The notes under the pieces were generated by a model. It was not told where the DNA came from, did not search any database, and was given only the letters and a program-made list of their open reading frames with translations. The position numbers and the translations under genes are program-made. From Candidatus Mediterraneibacter avicola (GTDB lineage Bacteria > Bacillota > Clostridia > Lachnospirales > Lachnospiraceae), in contig DXDR01000014.1 in NCBI GenBank assembly GCA_019115385.1, positions 62,001-126,000 on the forward strand: a stretch of DNA of 64,000 bases. Reading direction: 5' to 3'. This document shows, piece after piece, positions 29,432-38,708 of this stretch (position 1 is its first letter; every line of letters begins with the position of its first letter).

Positions 29432-30190
29432 ATGATATATATTTACAGAGATCATAAACTATGTGAAACACATTCCCTGCTTCAGGCTGCGGGGCTTGCC
29501 GGATGGAAACATCCGGTAGTCTCCGCAGTCGGAGCCGGGGGAAAGACGACCCTGCTCCGGCGTCTGGCCCGGGAATATGCGGACGAGGGACGGGGAGCGG
29601 TTGTCACAACAACTACCCATATTTTAAAGGAAGACCTGCCCTGGTTTCTCACAGAGCCGTCAGAGAACGCTTTGAAAGAGAGGCTGAAACAGTGGGGACA
29701 GGCATGGATCGGGATTCCGGGGGCAAAAGGACGGCTTGGGAGCGTGCCGGAATCTTTTTTTTCAATAATAGAGGGCATGGGCGTACCGGTATTGATCGAG
29801 GCGGACGGAGCAAGAATGCTGCCTTTGAAGTGCCCCGGTTCCAAAGAACCGGTGATTCCCGGCAGAACGACCCATGTGCTTTCCGTCTATGGCCTGGACG
29901 CAGTCGGACAGAGAATGGAAGAGATCTGTTTCCGGCCGGAGAGGGCGGCAAAATTGCTGGATAAGAAAATAACAGAACCGGTTGCCGCAGAGGATATCGG
30001 GAGGCTGGCCGCTTCAGAGGAAGCAGGCAGAAAAGGCTGCCCGGAGAATGCGGTTTATACGGTCGTTTTAAATAAAGCGGATGATTCTCAGAGAATAGAA
30101 ATGGCAGCCGAAATCGGCGCTTTTCTGGAACAGCAGGGCGTCACCCGCGTCATTGTGACATCTTTTAGGAGGCCGGAAAGAGGAACATGA
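29432..30190 (+). CDS. yqeC: Selenium-dependent hydroxylase accessory protein YqeC
   Basis: SAVGAGGKTTLLRRLAREYADEGRGAVVTTTTHI; between ygfK and yqeB. Confidence 0.9.
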   Translation: MIYIYRDHKLCETHSLLQAAGLAGWKHPVVSAVGAGGKTTLLRRLAREYADEGRGAVVTTTTHILKEDLPWFLTEPSENALKERLKQWGQAWIGIPGAKGRLGSVPESFFSIIEGMGVPVLIEADGARMLPLKCPGSKEPVIPGRTTHVLSVYGLDAVGQRMEEICFRPERAAKLLDKKITEPVAAEDIGRLAASEEAGRKGCPENAVYTVVLNKADDSQRIEMAAEIGAFLEQQGVTRVIVTSFRRPERGT

Positions 30191-31596
30191 AAATACTGAT
30201 AAAAGGAGCCGGAGACCTGGCGACGGGAATTGCGGTCCGGCTTTTCCGGGCAGGACATCAGATCCTGATGACAGAGATCCCGGCGCCCCTGACTGTGCGG
30301 AGGACAGTGGCCTTTTCCCCCGCTGTCTATGAGGGAAGAGCGCAGGTGGAAGAGACAGAGGCATATCTTGCAGGCACAAAAGCAGAGGCGGAAAGGATTA
30401 TGTCCCGGGGGGATATTGCTGTAATGGTTGACCCGGATGCATCCTGCAGGGAGTGGTTTTGTCCGGATGTGATCGTGGACGCGATTCTTGCCAAAAAGAA
30501 TCTGGGAACGGATATCTCGGACGCGCCCTTTGTGATCGGCGTGGGGCCGGGATTTACGGCAGGAACAGACTGCAACTGTGTAGTAGAGACGAAACGGGGA
30601 CACTTTCTGGGCCGGGTGATCTGGCGGGGAAGCGCTATCCCCAATACAGGCGTACCCGGTGATGTGGGCGGCTATACGACAGAGCGTCTGTTAAAAGCAT
30701 CGGCGGACGGGATTATGGAACCCAGGGTTCAGATCGGAGACCGGGTGGAACCGGGCCAGGTTGTCGCACTTACCGGAGGCGTTCCTGTCTGCGCGCAGAT
30801 GCCGGGGATTGTAAGAGGAATGCTGCAGGAAGGTACAGAAGTCAGAAAGGGCCTGAAGATCGGAGATATAGATGCCAGGGCAGAAACCTCCCACTGCAAT
30901 ACCATATCCGACAAAGCGAGGGCAGTAGGAGGAGCTGTGCTGGAGGCGGCGGCTCTTTATGAGAAGACCGCAGGCCGGTATGCATATGTGACATTGGCGG
31001 CAGGACAGGGAAGAAGATTTGGCGGCGGCAAACTGGAGACGGAAATTGACGGAAAACCGCTTTATGTTCACGCATTGGAGCGAATGCAGGCGTTCGGCGG
31101 TTTTCCGGCTTATCTGGTTGCCGGGCCGGGACACATGTCAGAAGAAGCCCTGGAATATGGGGTCACCCCTGTGGAAAACTGTGAACCGGAGAAGGGAATC
31201 TCCCATTCTCTGCGGCTGGGACTTCGCAGGGCTCTGGAGCATGATCCGAATCTGAAAGGCGTACTTTTTTCGGTCTGCGACCAGCCCTGGCTGGGCGCCG
31301 CGACGATCCAGGAGATTTTTAATGCGGCGGCTCTTCACCCGGGCAGCATTGTCTGTGCAGGATGCGGGGAAAAGAGAGGAAACCCGGTTTTGTGGGACAG
31401 AAAGTATTTTTCTGAACTGATGACGCTTGCCGGGGACCGGGGCGGAAGACAGATCATGGAGAAACACAGGGATAACCTGCGGATCGTCCAGGCAGAAGAG
31501 GAAGAGTTAAGAGATATCGACGTGAGAGAAGACCTGCCGGAGGCAGGACGGTTAAAAAAGCGGCGAGGAGATGAGAACTATGGCTCAGAAGCGTAA
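30187..31596 (+). CDS. yqeB: YqeB (EF2563-type selenium-dependent molybdenum hydroxylase system protein) fused to a MocA-like nucleotidyltransferase
   Basis: N-terminal ILIKGAGDLATGIAVRLFRAGHQILMTEIPAPLTVRRTVAFS (YqeB), C-terminal VTLAAGQGRRFGGGKLETEIDGKPLYVHALERM (MocA/MobA-like). Confidence 0.9.
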   Translation: MKILIKGAGDLATGIAVRLFRAGHQILMTEIPAPLTVRRTVAFSPAVYEGRAQVEETEAYLAGTKAEAERIMSRGDIAVMVDPDASCREWFCPDVIVDAILAKKNLGTDISDAPFVIGVGPGFTAGTDCNCVVETKRGHFLGRVIWRGSAIPNTGVPGDVGGYTTERLLKASADGIMEPRVQIGDRVEPGQVVALTGGVPVCAQMPGIVRGMLQEGTEVRKGLKIGDIDARAETSHCNTISDKARAVGGAVLEAAALYEKTAGRYAYVTLAAGQGRRFGGGKLETEIDGKPLYVHALERMQAFGGFPAYLVAGPGHMSEEALEYGVTPVENCEPEKGISHSLRLGLRRALEHDPNLKGVLFSVCDQPWLGAATIQEIFNAAALHPGSIVCAGCGEKRGNPVLWDRKYFSELMTLAGDRGGRQIMEKHRDNLRIVQAEEEELRDIDVREDLPEAGRLKKRRGDENYGSEA

Positions 31597-32161
31597 GAAA
31601 AAAACAGCGGTTGTACAGTGTGCCGGAGGATGCCGCGCGGGTTCTCCTGCACAGGGAGAAAACGGAAAGGGCAGCGAGAGCCGGCTGTACGAAAACTGTG
31701 CAGATGCGGCTCAGAAGCTTTCGCAGGACAGTTCACTGTGCCGGTGGGGCTGTCTGGGACTGGGAAGCTGTGTGGAGGTATGCCGGCTGGGGGCTGTGTT
31801 CATAAACAGCGGCGGGACGGCGGAGATAGACAGAAGCAGATGTGTTGGCTGCGGCCTGTGTGTGAAGGCCTGTCCCCGCCATCTGATCCGTCTTACCGAA
31901 CCGGAATATCATATATATCCGGCCTGTGTAAGTGAGGCGCCCGGAGCACAGACGAAAAAAGAATGTGCCGCGGGCTGCATTGCATGCGGGATCTGTGTGA
32001 AAAACTGTCCGGCAGACGCCATACAGATCGAGGAGAATCACGCGGTGATCGACGAGGAGAAATGTATTTCATGCGGCATGTGTGCGGTGAAATGTCCCAG
32101 AGGAATCATCCGGGATTATGACGGGATTTTTGCGGCAGGGAGCTCGCAGAGAAAAGAGTGA
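31580..32161 (+). CDS. RnfB-like 4Fe-4S ferredoxin protein
   Basis: VVQCAGGCRAG...SSLCRWGCLGLGSCVEVC (RnfB-like) plus CVGCGLCVKACP, CIACGICVKNCP, CISCGMCAVKCP. Confidence 0.88.
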   Translation: MAQKRKKKTAVVQCAGGCRAGSPAQGENGKGSESRLYENCADAAQKLSQDSSLCRWGCLGLGSCVEVCRLGAVFINSGGTAEIDRSRCVGCGLCVKACPRHLIRLTEPEYHIYPACVSEAPGAQTKKECAAGCIACGICVKNCPADAIQIEENHAVIDEEKCISCGMCAVKCPRGIIRDYDGIFAAGSSQRKE

Positions 32162-32173
32162 CAGGAGGCGGCA

Positions 32174-34768
32174 ATGAAAGAGAAGTATTGTTTTAAGGTA
32201 AATGGTGTTGTGCGCAGCACAGAAGAGAACAAGCCTCTGCTGCGCTACCTGAGAGATGACCTGCATCTGCATTCTGTCAAGGACGGCTGCAGTGAAGGAG
32301 CCTGCGGGACCTGCACGATCATAGTAGACGGAAAAGCGGTCAAATCCTGTGTGCTGACCACGAAGCTTGCCGTGGGGCGCAATATTATCACTACAGAAGG
32401 ACTCAGCGAAGAAGAGAAGGAAGCTTTTGTATATGCCTTTGGCTCAAAAGGATCCGTTCAGTGCGGATTCTGCATTCCGGGCATGGTGATGGCAGGAAAG
32501 GCTCTGATCGACCGGGTGCCTGATCCTACGGAAGAGGAGATCAAAACTGCCCTGAAAGGAAATATCTGCCGCTGTACCGGCTATAAGAAGATCATAGAAG
32601 GCATTCAGCTGGCTGCGGCCATACTCCGGGGCGACGCGTCTATAGAAGAGGAACTGGAAAAAGGGGATGAATACGGCGTCGGGAAAAAGGCTTTCCGCCT
32701 GGATGTGCGGGAAAAAGTGCTGGGTTACGGCGAGTATCCCGATGATGTGGAGATGGAGGGCATGGTGTATGCTTCGGCGGTGCGCTCCCGGTACCCGCGG
32801 GCCAGGATCCTGGATATTGATTATGAAAAGGCGCTTGCCCTGCCAGGCGTGCTGGCTGTTCTGACAGCGGAGGATGTGCCGAACAACAAGGTGGGTCATC
32901 TGCAGCAGGACTGGGATGTGATGATCGCAAAGGGCAGTATTACCCGCTGTGTGGGAGATGCGATCTGTCTGGTTGTGGCTGAGACGAGAAATACACTGGA
33001 GAAAGCAAAGAAGCTTATTAAAATCGACTATGAAGAATTAAAGCCTGTGACAAATATCCGTGAGGCAATGGCGGAGGACGCGCCGAAAGTCCATTCAAAA
33101 GGAAATCTGTGCCAGAGCCGTCATGTGACAAGAGGAGATGCAAAAAAAGCGCTGGCACAATCCAAGTATGTGGTGACCCAGAAATATACGACGCCCTTTA
33201 CAGAACATGCATTTTTGGAGCCTGAGTGTGCCGTCGCTTTTCCGTACAAGGACGGGGTAAAAGTGTATTCCACAGACCAGGGCGTCTATGATACCCGGCA
33301 TGAGATTTCCATTATGCTTGGGTGGGAGCCGGAGCGGATCGTGGTGGAAAACAAGCTGGTGGGCGGCGGATTCGGAGGAAAGGAAGACGTGTCAGCCCAG
33401 CATATCGCGGCGCTGGCTGCGATTAAAGTGCAGCGTCCGGTAAAGGTGGTCTTTTCCAGGCAGGAGTCCATTAATTTTCATCCGAAGCGTCATGCCATGG
33501 AGGGCACATTTACTCTGGGGTGTGACGAAAACGGCATATTTACGGGTATGGACTGTGAGATTTATTTTGACACAGGAGCCTACGCGTCGCTGTGCGGGCC
33601 GGTCCTGGAGCGGGCCTGCACCCATTCGGTAGGGCCTTACTGCTATCAGAATACAGATATCCGTGGTTATGGATATTATACGAATAACCCGCCGGCAGGA
33701 GCATTTCGGGGATTTGGGGTGTGCCAGAGTGAGTTTGCCCTTGAATCCAATATCAATCTGCTGGCGGAGAAAGTGGGAATTTCCCCGTGGGAAATCCGCT
33801 ACCGCAATGCCATTGAGCCTGGCAAGGTACTTCCCAATGGGCAGATCGCGGACTGTTCAACCGCGCTGAAGGAAGCGCTCCTGGCGGTCAAAGACGCCTA
33901 TGAGAGCAATCCTGGGCGGGCAGGGATCGCCTGCGCCATGAAAAATGCCGGCGTGGGCGTGGGACTTCCCGATAAAGGAAGAGCAAAGCTGGTCGTTCAC
34001 GGCGGCAAAGTGGAACTGTACAGCGCTGCTTCGGATATCGGACAGGGCTGCGCAACGGTATTTGTCCAGATGGTTGCCGAGGCTACAGGGCTTGGCAGGG
34101 CATATATTAAAAATATGGGCTCCAATTCAGAGGTGGCCCCGGATTCGGGAACAACATCCGGTTCCCGTCAGACTCTCATTACCGGAGAGGCTGTTCGGAT
34201 GGCGGCAGCGGAACTTGATGACGCTTTAAAAGAAGCCGGAGGGGATCTTGGCAAACTGGAAGGGCGGGAGTTCTTCGCAGAGTTTTTTGATCCCACAGAC
34301 AAGCTGGGGGCTGACGTGCCCTATCCGAAGAGCCATGTGGCGTACGGATTTGCCGCTCATGTGGTGATCCTGGATGATGATGGCAGGGTAAAGGAAGTCT
34401 ATGCGGCCCATGATTCCGGCAAGGTGGTCAATCCCATTGCGATTCAGGGGCAGATCGAGGGCGGCGTGCTTATGGGGCTGGGCTATGCACTGACGGAGGA
34501 TTTCCCGCTGAAAGACGGCGTACCCCAGGCAAAATACGGGACGCTGGGACTGATGCGGGCGCCTCAGATTCCCGATATACATGCAATTTACGTTGAGAAA
34601 GAAAAACTGCTTCCTTTTGCCTACGGCGCCAAGGGAATCGGAGAGATTGCGACCATTCCCACCGCTCCGGCGGCCCAGGGGGCATATTATGCAAAGGATC
34701 ACGTGCTGCGTACAAGCCTGCCCATGAAGGATACCTATTATTCCAAGAAGCAGAAGGCGGTGAAGTAG
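32174..34768 (+). CDS. Selenium-dependent xanthine dehydrogenase / molybdenum hydroxylase
   Basis: N-terminal 2Fe-2S (KDGCSEGACGTCTIIVDGKAVKSC, QCGFCIPGMVM, GNICRCTGYKKI) and Moco domains (GGGFGGKEDVSAQHIAALAA, RGFGVCQSEFALE, GAKGIGEIATIPTAPA). Confidence 0.92.
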   Translation: MKEKYCFKVNGVVRSTEENKPLLRYLRDDLHLHSVKDGCSEGACGTCTIIVDGKAVKSCVLTTKLAVGRNIITTEGLSEEEKEAFVYAFGSKGSVQCGFCIPGMVMAGKALIDRVPDPTEEEIKTALKGNICRCTGYKKIIEGIQLAAAILRGDASIEEELEKGDEYGVGKKAFRLDVREKVLGYGEYPDDVEMEGMVYASAVRSRYPRARILDIDYEKALALPGVLAVLTAEDVPNNKVGHLQQDWDVMIAKGSITRCVGDAICLVVAETRNTLEKAKKLIKIDYEELKPVTNIREAMAEDAPKVHSKGNLCQSRHVTRGDAKKALAQSKYVVTQKYTTPFTEHAFLEPECAVAFPYKDGVKVYSTDQGVYDTRHEISIMLGWEPERIVVENKLVGGGFGGKEDVSAQHIAALAAIKVQRPVKVVFSRQESINFHPKRHAMEGTFTLGCDENGIFTGMDCEIYFDTGAYASLCGPVLERACTHSVGPYCYQNTDIRGYGYYTNNPPAGAFRGFGVCQSEFALESNINLLAEKVGISPWEIRYRNAIEPGKVLPNGQIADCSTALKEALLAVKDAYESNPGRAGIACAMKNAGVGVGLPDKGRAKLVVHGGKVELYSAASDIGQGCATVFVQMVAEATGLGRAYIKNMGSNSEVAPDSGTTSGSRQTLITGEAVRMAAAELDDALKEAGGDLGKLEGREFFAEFFDPTDKLGADVPYPKSHVAYGFAAHVVILDDDGRVKEVYAAHDSGKVVNPIAIQGQIEGGVLMGLGYALTEDFPLKDGVPQAKYGTLGLMRAPQIPDIHAIYVEKEKLLPFAYGAKGIGEIATIPTAPAAQGAYYAKDHVLRTSLPMKDTYYSKKQKAVK

Positions 34769-34771
34769 TCC

Positions 34772-35686
34772 ATGAGAGTCGGCGCGGTAATTGCGGCAGC
34801 CGGTATTCCCGGCGGGTTTGCCGCATATGACAGAACAGAGTATGCAAACGGTCCGGATATGGTGAAACGGATGATACAGGTATTTCACCAGGCCGGGGTG
34901 GAGGATGTGGCTGTTGTAACAGGCTACAGGGCAAAGGAGACAGAAAAAAGTCTGTCAAAGCTGGGCGCTGTATTTCTGCGGAGCCCGGACTACGCCGGGG
35001 AACAGATGCTGGACTATGCGGCAAGAGGACTGGATTACCTCAGGAAAAGCTGTGAAAGAATCTTTTTCTGTCCGGCAGACGTGCCGCTGTTTTCCGTACA
35101 GACAGTGCAGGCAATGATAAAGACAGAAGGCCGGGCAGTGATTCCAGTGTATGAGGGCAGAAAAGGCCATCCGATCCTTATCGGCGCAGAACTTGTGCCG
35201 GGAATCTGTGCATACAGGGGTGAAAGAGGGCTGAAGGGAGCGGTTGACGCTTCTGGAGCGGATATTTCTTTCCTCCCCGTAGAAGATGCGGGAGTCGCGG
35301 TGCGCGCGGGCGCGGACGGTGTATTTGAAAAAATGGCTGTCAGCAGGGATATACGTCAGATTTATCCGCGGGTAAAGGTGCAGCTCGTGAGGAGCGAGCC
35401 CTTTTTCGGACCGGGCATGGCAACGCTTTTAAAGCAGATACAGGCCCTGGGGTCTGTACGGGAAGCATGCGAAAAGACGGGGATGTCCTACAGCAAGGGT
35501 TGGAGCCTGATCCGCACGGCGGAGCGTGAGCTGGGATGTACGATCGTGGAACGCAGTCCGGGCGGGATCGGCGGAGGGGCGGCCAGGGTAAGCGAACAGG
35601 GCCTTAACCTCCTGAACCGGTATGAGCAGTTTGAAAAAGAGATCGCCCGGATCGCGCAGGAAAAATACAGGGAGATTTTTGACTGA
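34772..35686 (+). CDS. Degenerate NTP-transferase (MobA/MocA-like) fused to ModE-like winged HTH
   Basis: N-terminal VGAVIAAAGIPGGFAAYDR...FFCPADVPLFSVQTVQAM; C-terminal GPGMATLLKQIQALGSVREACEKTGMSYSKGWSLIRTAERELGCTIVERSPGGIGGGAARVSEQG. Confidence 0.88.
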   Translation: MRVGAVIAAAGIPGGFAAYDRTEYANGPDMVKRMIQVFHQAGVEDVAVVTGYRAKETEKSLSKLGAVFLRSPDYAGEQMLDYAARGLDYLRKSCERIFFCPADVPLFSVQTVQAMIKTEGRAVIPVYEGRKGHPILIGAELVPGICAYRGERGLKGAVDASGADISFLPVEDAGVAVRAGADGVFEKMAVSRDIRQIYPRVKVQLVRSEPFFGPGMATLLKQIQALGSVREACEKTGMSYSKGWSLIRTAERELGCTIVERSPGGIGGGAARVSEQGLNLLNRYEQFEKEIARIAQEKYREIFD

Positions 35687-35716
35687 ACCAAGAGGAAAAT
35701 ATAGTTTACATACAAT

Positions 35717-35743
35717 AAAAAGGCAGTATGCGGCTGCCTTTTT
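35717..35743 (+). terminator. Rho-independent terminator
   Basis: AAAAAGGCAG-TATGCGG-CTGCCTTTTT followed by ATT. Confidence 0.85.
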
Positions 35744-35756
35744 ATTGGCTCACCGA

Positions 35757-35785
35757 TTGTTTTTTAAAAACTAATCGGATATAAT
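35757..35785 (+). promoter_or_regulatory. Putative sigma-A promoter for modABC
   Basis: TTGTTT - 17 nt - TATAAT. Confidence 0.6.
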
Positions 35786-35948
35786 ATATACATATTGCGG
35801 ATGAAGAGATCTATCGCACAAAAAGAGCCATGCCGGTTTGGAGCAGCCAGGGAGTCAGTGGAAAAGGAATGTTTTCATCCCGGGTATTACAGATCCAGAA
35901 CTGCGAAGAGCGGTATGGAATATAAAAAAGAAACAGGAGGAACGTATT

Positions 35949-36821
35949 TTGAAGAGAAGAGTATTGGCGGCAATGCTGGCAGCGGTTATGGTATTTTCTA
36001 TGGCGGCGTGCGGAAACGGCGGAGAAGATTCGGGAGAAAGCGGAAACCAGGGTGAAAGTTCAGCGGAAGAAGAGACAGAGATCCAGGTGTTCATTGCAGC
36101 CAGCCTGAATACAGTCATGACAGAACTGGCGGAGAAGTACAATGAGGATCATCCGAATGTAAAAATCACATTTAACGCAGACAGTTCAGGAACGCTGCTG
36201 ACCCAGATCCGGGAAGGGTATGAGTGTGATATTTTCTTCTCGGCAGCTCAGAAACAGATGGACGATCTGGAGGCGGACGGCCTTATGGTGGAAGGTACAC
36301 GGGCAGATGTAGTTAATAACCAGGTTGTTGTAGTGACATTAAAAGACAGCGGGACAAAAGTGACAGGTCTTGAAAATCTGGGAGACGCGGAGAGTATCGC
36401 CCTGGCGGGCGGCAGCGTTCCGGTAGGCAGATATACAAGACAGGCACTGATTAATCTGGGCATGCTTCCAGAGGCAGATGATCCGGCTTCTGTTACGACA
36501 GAGGAAGTGTCCGAAGCACTCGGCGGTGTGGAGATCAGCGAACAGGACAACGTAAGCAAGGTGCTGACGGCGGTTGTGGAAGGATCCTGCGAGGTTGGCA
36601 CAACCTATTATTCTGATACATACGGATATGAGGACGATCTTGAGATTCTTGAGACAGTCAGCTATGATCTGACCGGAAACGTAATTTATCCGATCGCGAG
36701 AGTGGTAAACGAGGAGGCGGACGACGCCCAGACGGCAGCTGCAGAAGACTTCCTTGAATACGTGCTCTCTGATGAGGCGGAAGAAGTTTTTGAAGCGTAC
36801 TATTTTGATACAAACGTCTGA
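35949..36821 (+). CDS. modA: Molybdate ABC transporter substrate-binding protein
   Basis: TTG start after AGGAGG; lipoprotein signal MVFSMAACGNG; ModA motifs FIAASLNTVMTELAEKY, FNADSSGTLLTQI, DIFFSA. Confidence 0.92.
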   Translation: MKRRVLAAMLAAVMVFSMAACGNGGEDSGESGNQGESSAEEETEIQVFIAASLNTVMTELAEKYNEDHPNVKITFNADSSGTLLTQIREGYECDIFFSAAQKQMDDLEADGLMVEGTRADVVNNQVVVVTLKDSGTKVTGLENLGDAESIALAGGSVPVGRYTRQALINLGMLPEADDPASVTTEEVSEALGGVEISEQDNVSKVLTAVVEGSCEVGTTYYSDTYGYEDDLEILETVSYDLTGNVIYPIARVVNEEADDAQTAAAEDFLEYVLSDEAEEVFEAYYFDTNV

Positions 36822-36865
36822 TAATTGAAAACGGCGCCGCACCAGTATTTTGCAGGAGGAAATAC

Positions 36866-37570
36866 ATGGAAGAGATAATGGATATTTTAAAAGAACTGGA
36901 CTGGAGTCCGCTGTTTATTTCACTGAAAACCGGAGTGGTAGCCACAGTGATATCCTTCTTTCTGGGCATATTTGCGGCCAGAAAAGTGGTGAAAGCGTCT
37001 CCCGGAAAGAAAGCAGTGATCGACGGGATCCTGACACTGCCAATGGTGCTTCCTCCAACAGTCGCGGGATTTTTCCTGCTGCTCCTGTTCAGCCGGAGGC
37101 GGCCCCTGGGAGAATTTCTGTTTGAAGAATTCGGCTTTAAAGTAGTGCAGACCTGGCTGGGGTGTATTATCGCGGCCACAGTAATCGCGTTTCCGCTTAT
37201 GTACCGCAATGCCCGGGCGGCTATGGAACAGGTGGACGTCAATCTGATCTATGCGGGACGCACGCTTGGCATGTCAGATGTGCAGATTTTCTGGAAGGTG
37301 GTAGTCCCTGCGGCCGGGCCCGGTATTGTGTCGGGCACCATCCTGACCTTTGCCAGGGCGCTGGGAGAATACGGAGCCACATCTATGCTGGCGGGGAATA
37401 TACCAGGCAAGACGGGAACCATTTCCCAGAAGATCGCAATGGTCATCCAGGACGGAGATTATCTGACCGCCGGGATCTGGGTGGCAGTTGTTATGGTGAT
37501 TGCATTTCTTGTGATCTTTCTGATGAATCTCATTTCCGGGAAAAAGATGAAGAACGTGGGGAGGTGGTAG
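36866..37570 (+). CDS. modB: Molybdate ABC transporter permease
   Basis: LPMVLPPTVAGFFLLLLF, RTLGMSDVQIFWKVVVPAAGPGIVSGTILTFARALGEYGAT. Confidence 0.93.
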   Translation: MEEIMDILKELDWSPLFISLKTGVVATVISFFLGIFAARKVVKASPGKKAVIDGILTLPMVLPPTVAGFFLLLLFSRRRPLGEFLFEEFGFKVVQTWLGCIIAATVIAFPLMYRNARAAMEQVDVNLIYAGRTLGMSDVQIFWKVVVPAAGPGIVSGTILTFARALGEYGATSMLAGNIPGKTGTISQKIAMVIQDGDYLTAGIWVAVVMVIAFLVIFLMNLISGKKMKNVGRW

Positions 37571-37573
37571 GAC

Positions 37574-38611
37574 GTGGGCGTATCCGTGCATATAAAAAAG
37601 CGTCTGGACAACTTTTTGCTTGATATCAGCTTTGAGAGCGAAGCAAAAAGGATCGGTATCCTGGGGGCTTCCGGGTGCGGGAAAAGTATGACGCTTAAAA
37701 GCATTGCCGGGATTGCGGTTCCGGATGAAGGCAAGATTGAGGCGGGCGGCAGAACATTTTTTGACAGCAGCGCCAGGATAAATCTGAAGCCCCAGAAGCG
37801 CAATGCAGGATATCTGTTTCAGAATTATGCCCTGTTCCCTACTATGACGGTGGAGAAGAATATCGCGGCAGGGCTTCGCGGAAACCGGGCGGAAACTGCA
37901 CGGCGGGTAAAGGAGATGGTGGAGAAGTTTCAGCTCCGGGGGCTGGAGAAGCGGCTGCCGTCAGAACTGTCCGGCGGACAGCAGCAGAGAACAGCCCTGG
38001 CCCGCATCATGGCCTATGAGCCGGATATTATTCTGCTGGACGAACCTTTTTCCGCTCTTGATATGTACCTGAAAGACCAGCTCCAGAGGGAACTGGCAGA
38101 AATGCTGGAAGATTATGAAGGAACCGTGATCCTGGTCTCCCACAACAGAGACGAAGTGTACCGGTTCAGCGAGGAACTTCTGGTTATAGATCAGGGGAAA
38201 ATCGCGGTCAGAGGAAAGACAAAAGATATATTTGAGAATCCGGTGAGCCTGGAAGCTGCCCGTCTGACCGGCTGCAAAAACTTTTCCCGTGCCCGCAGGC
38301 TGGACGCACATACTGCGGAGGCGCTGGACTGGGGAGTTGCCTTGAGAACTTCCAGGGAGATCCCGGAGGACACGCTGTGGGTGGGCTACCGGGCCCATGA
38401 TTTTGTTCCCGTATGGGGAGAGGGCGGAGACAATCTGCTGAAATTTGATCTGGAGAGCAGCGCGGAGCTTCCATTCGAACACAATTATTACATAAAAGCA
38501 GGGGAAACTGTGTGCTGGTTTGTTCAGCGGGAGAAGATGAGTGAAATAGAAGAAAAGGGACTGCCGGACTATCTCAGGCTGGCAGAGGATAAGATACTGT
38601 TTTTGAAGTGA
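37574..38611 (+). CDS. modC: Molybdate ABC transporter ATP-binding protein
   Basis: GASGCGKSMTLKSIAG, LSGGQQQRTALARIM, ILLDEPFSALD; follows modAB. Confidence 0.92.
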   Translation: MGVSVHIKKRLDNFLLDISFESEAKRIGILGASGCGKSMTLKSIAGIAVPDEGKIEAGGRTFFDSSARINLKPQKRNAGYLFQNYALFPTMTVEKNIAAGLRGNRAETARRVKEMVEKFQLRGLEKRLPSELSGGQQQRTALARIMAYEPDIILLDEPFSALDMYLKDQLQRELAEMLEDYEGTVILVSHNRDEVYRFSEELLVIDQGKIAVRGKTKDIFENPVSLEAARLTGCKNFSRARRLDAHTAEALDWGVALRTSREIPEDTLWVGYRAHDFVPVWGEGGDNLLKFDLESSAELPFEHNYYIKAGETVCWFVQREKMSEIEEKGLPDYLRLAEDKILFLK

Positions 38612-38708
38612 AATTAATATTAAAGTAAAATTTTGCAAAAGTGTATTTACACTCTGTCTCTTCTGTTATATAATCTGCATCTGGATTTTAGTAACGGGGG
38701 AAGATATT

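Noticed and set aside
35757-35948. Confident Moco riboswitch call upstream of modA
   Set aside because: The leader is long but I could not match the known consensus by eye; kept only as a weak finding.
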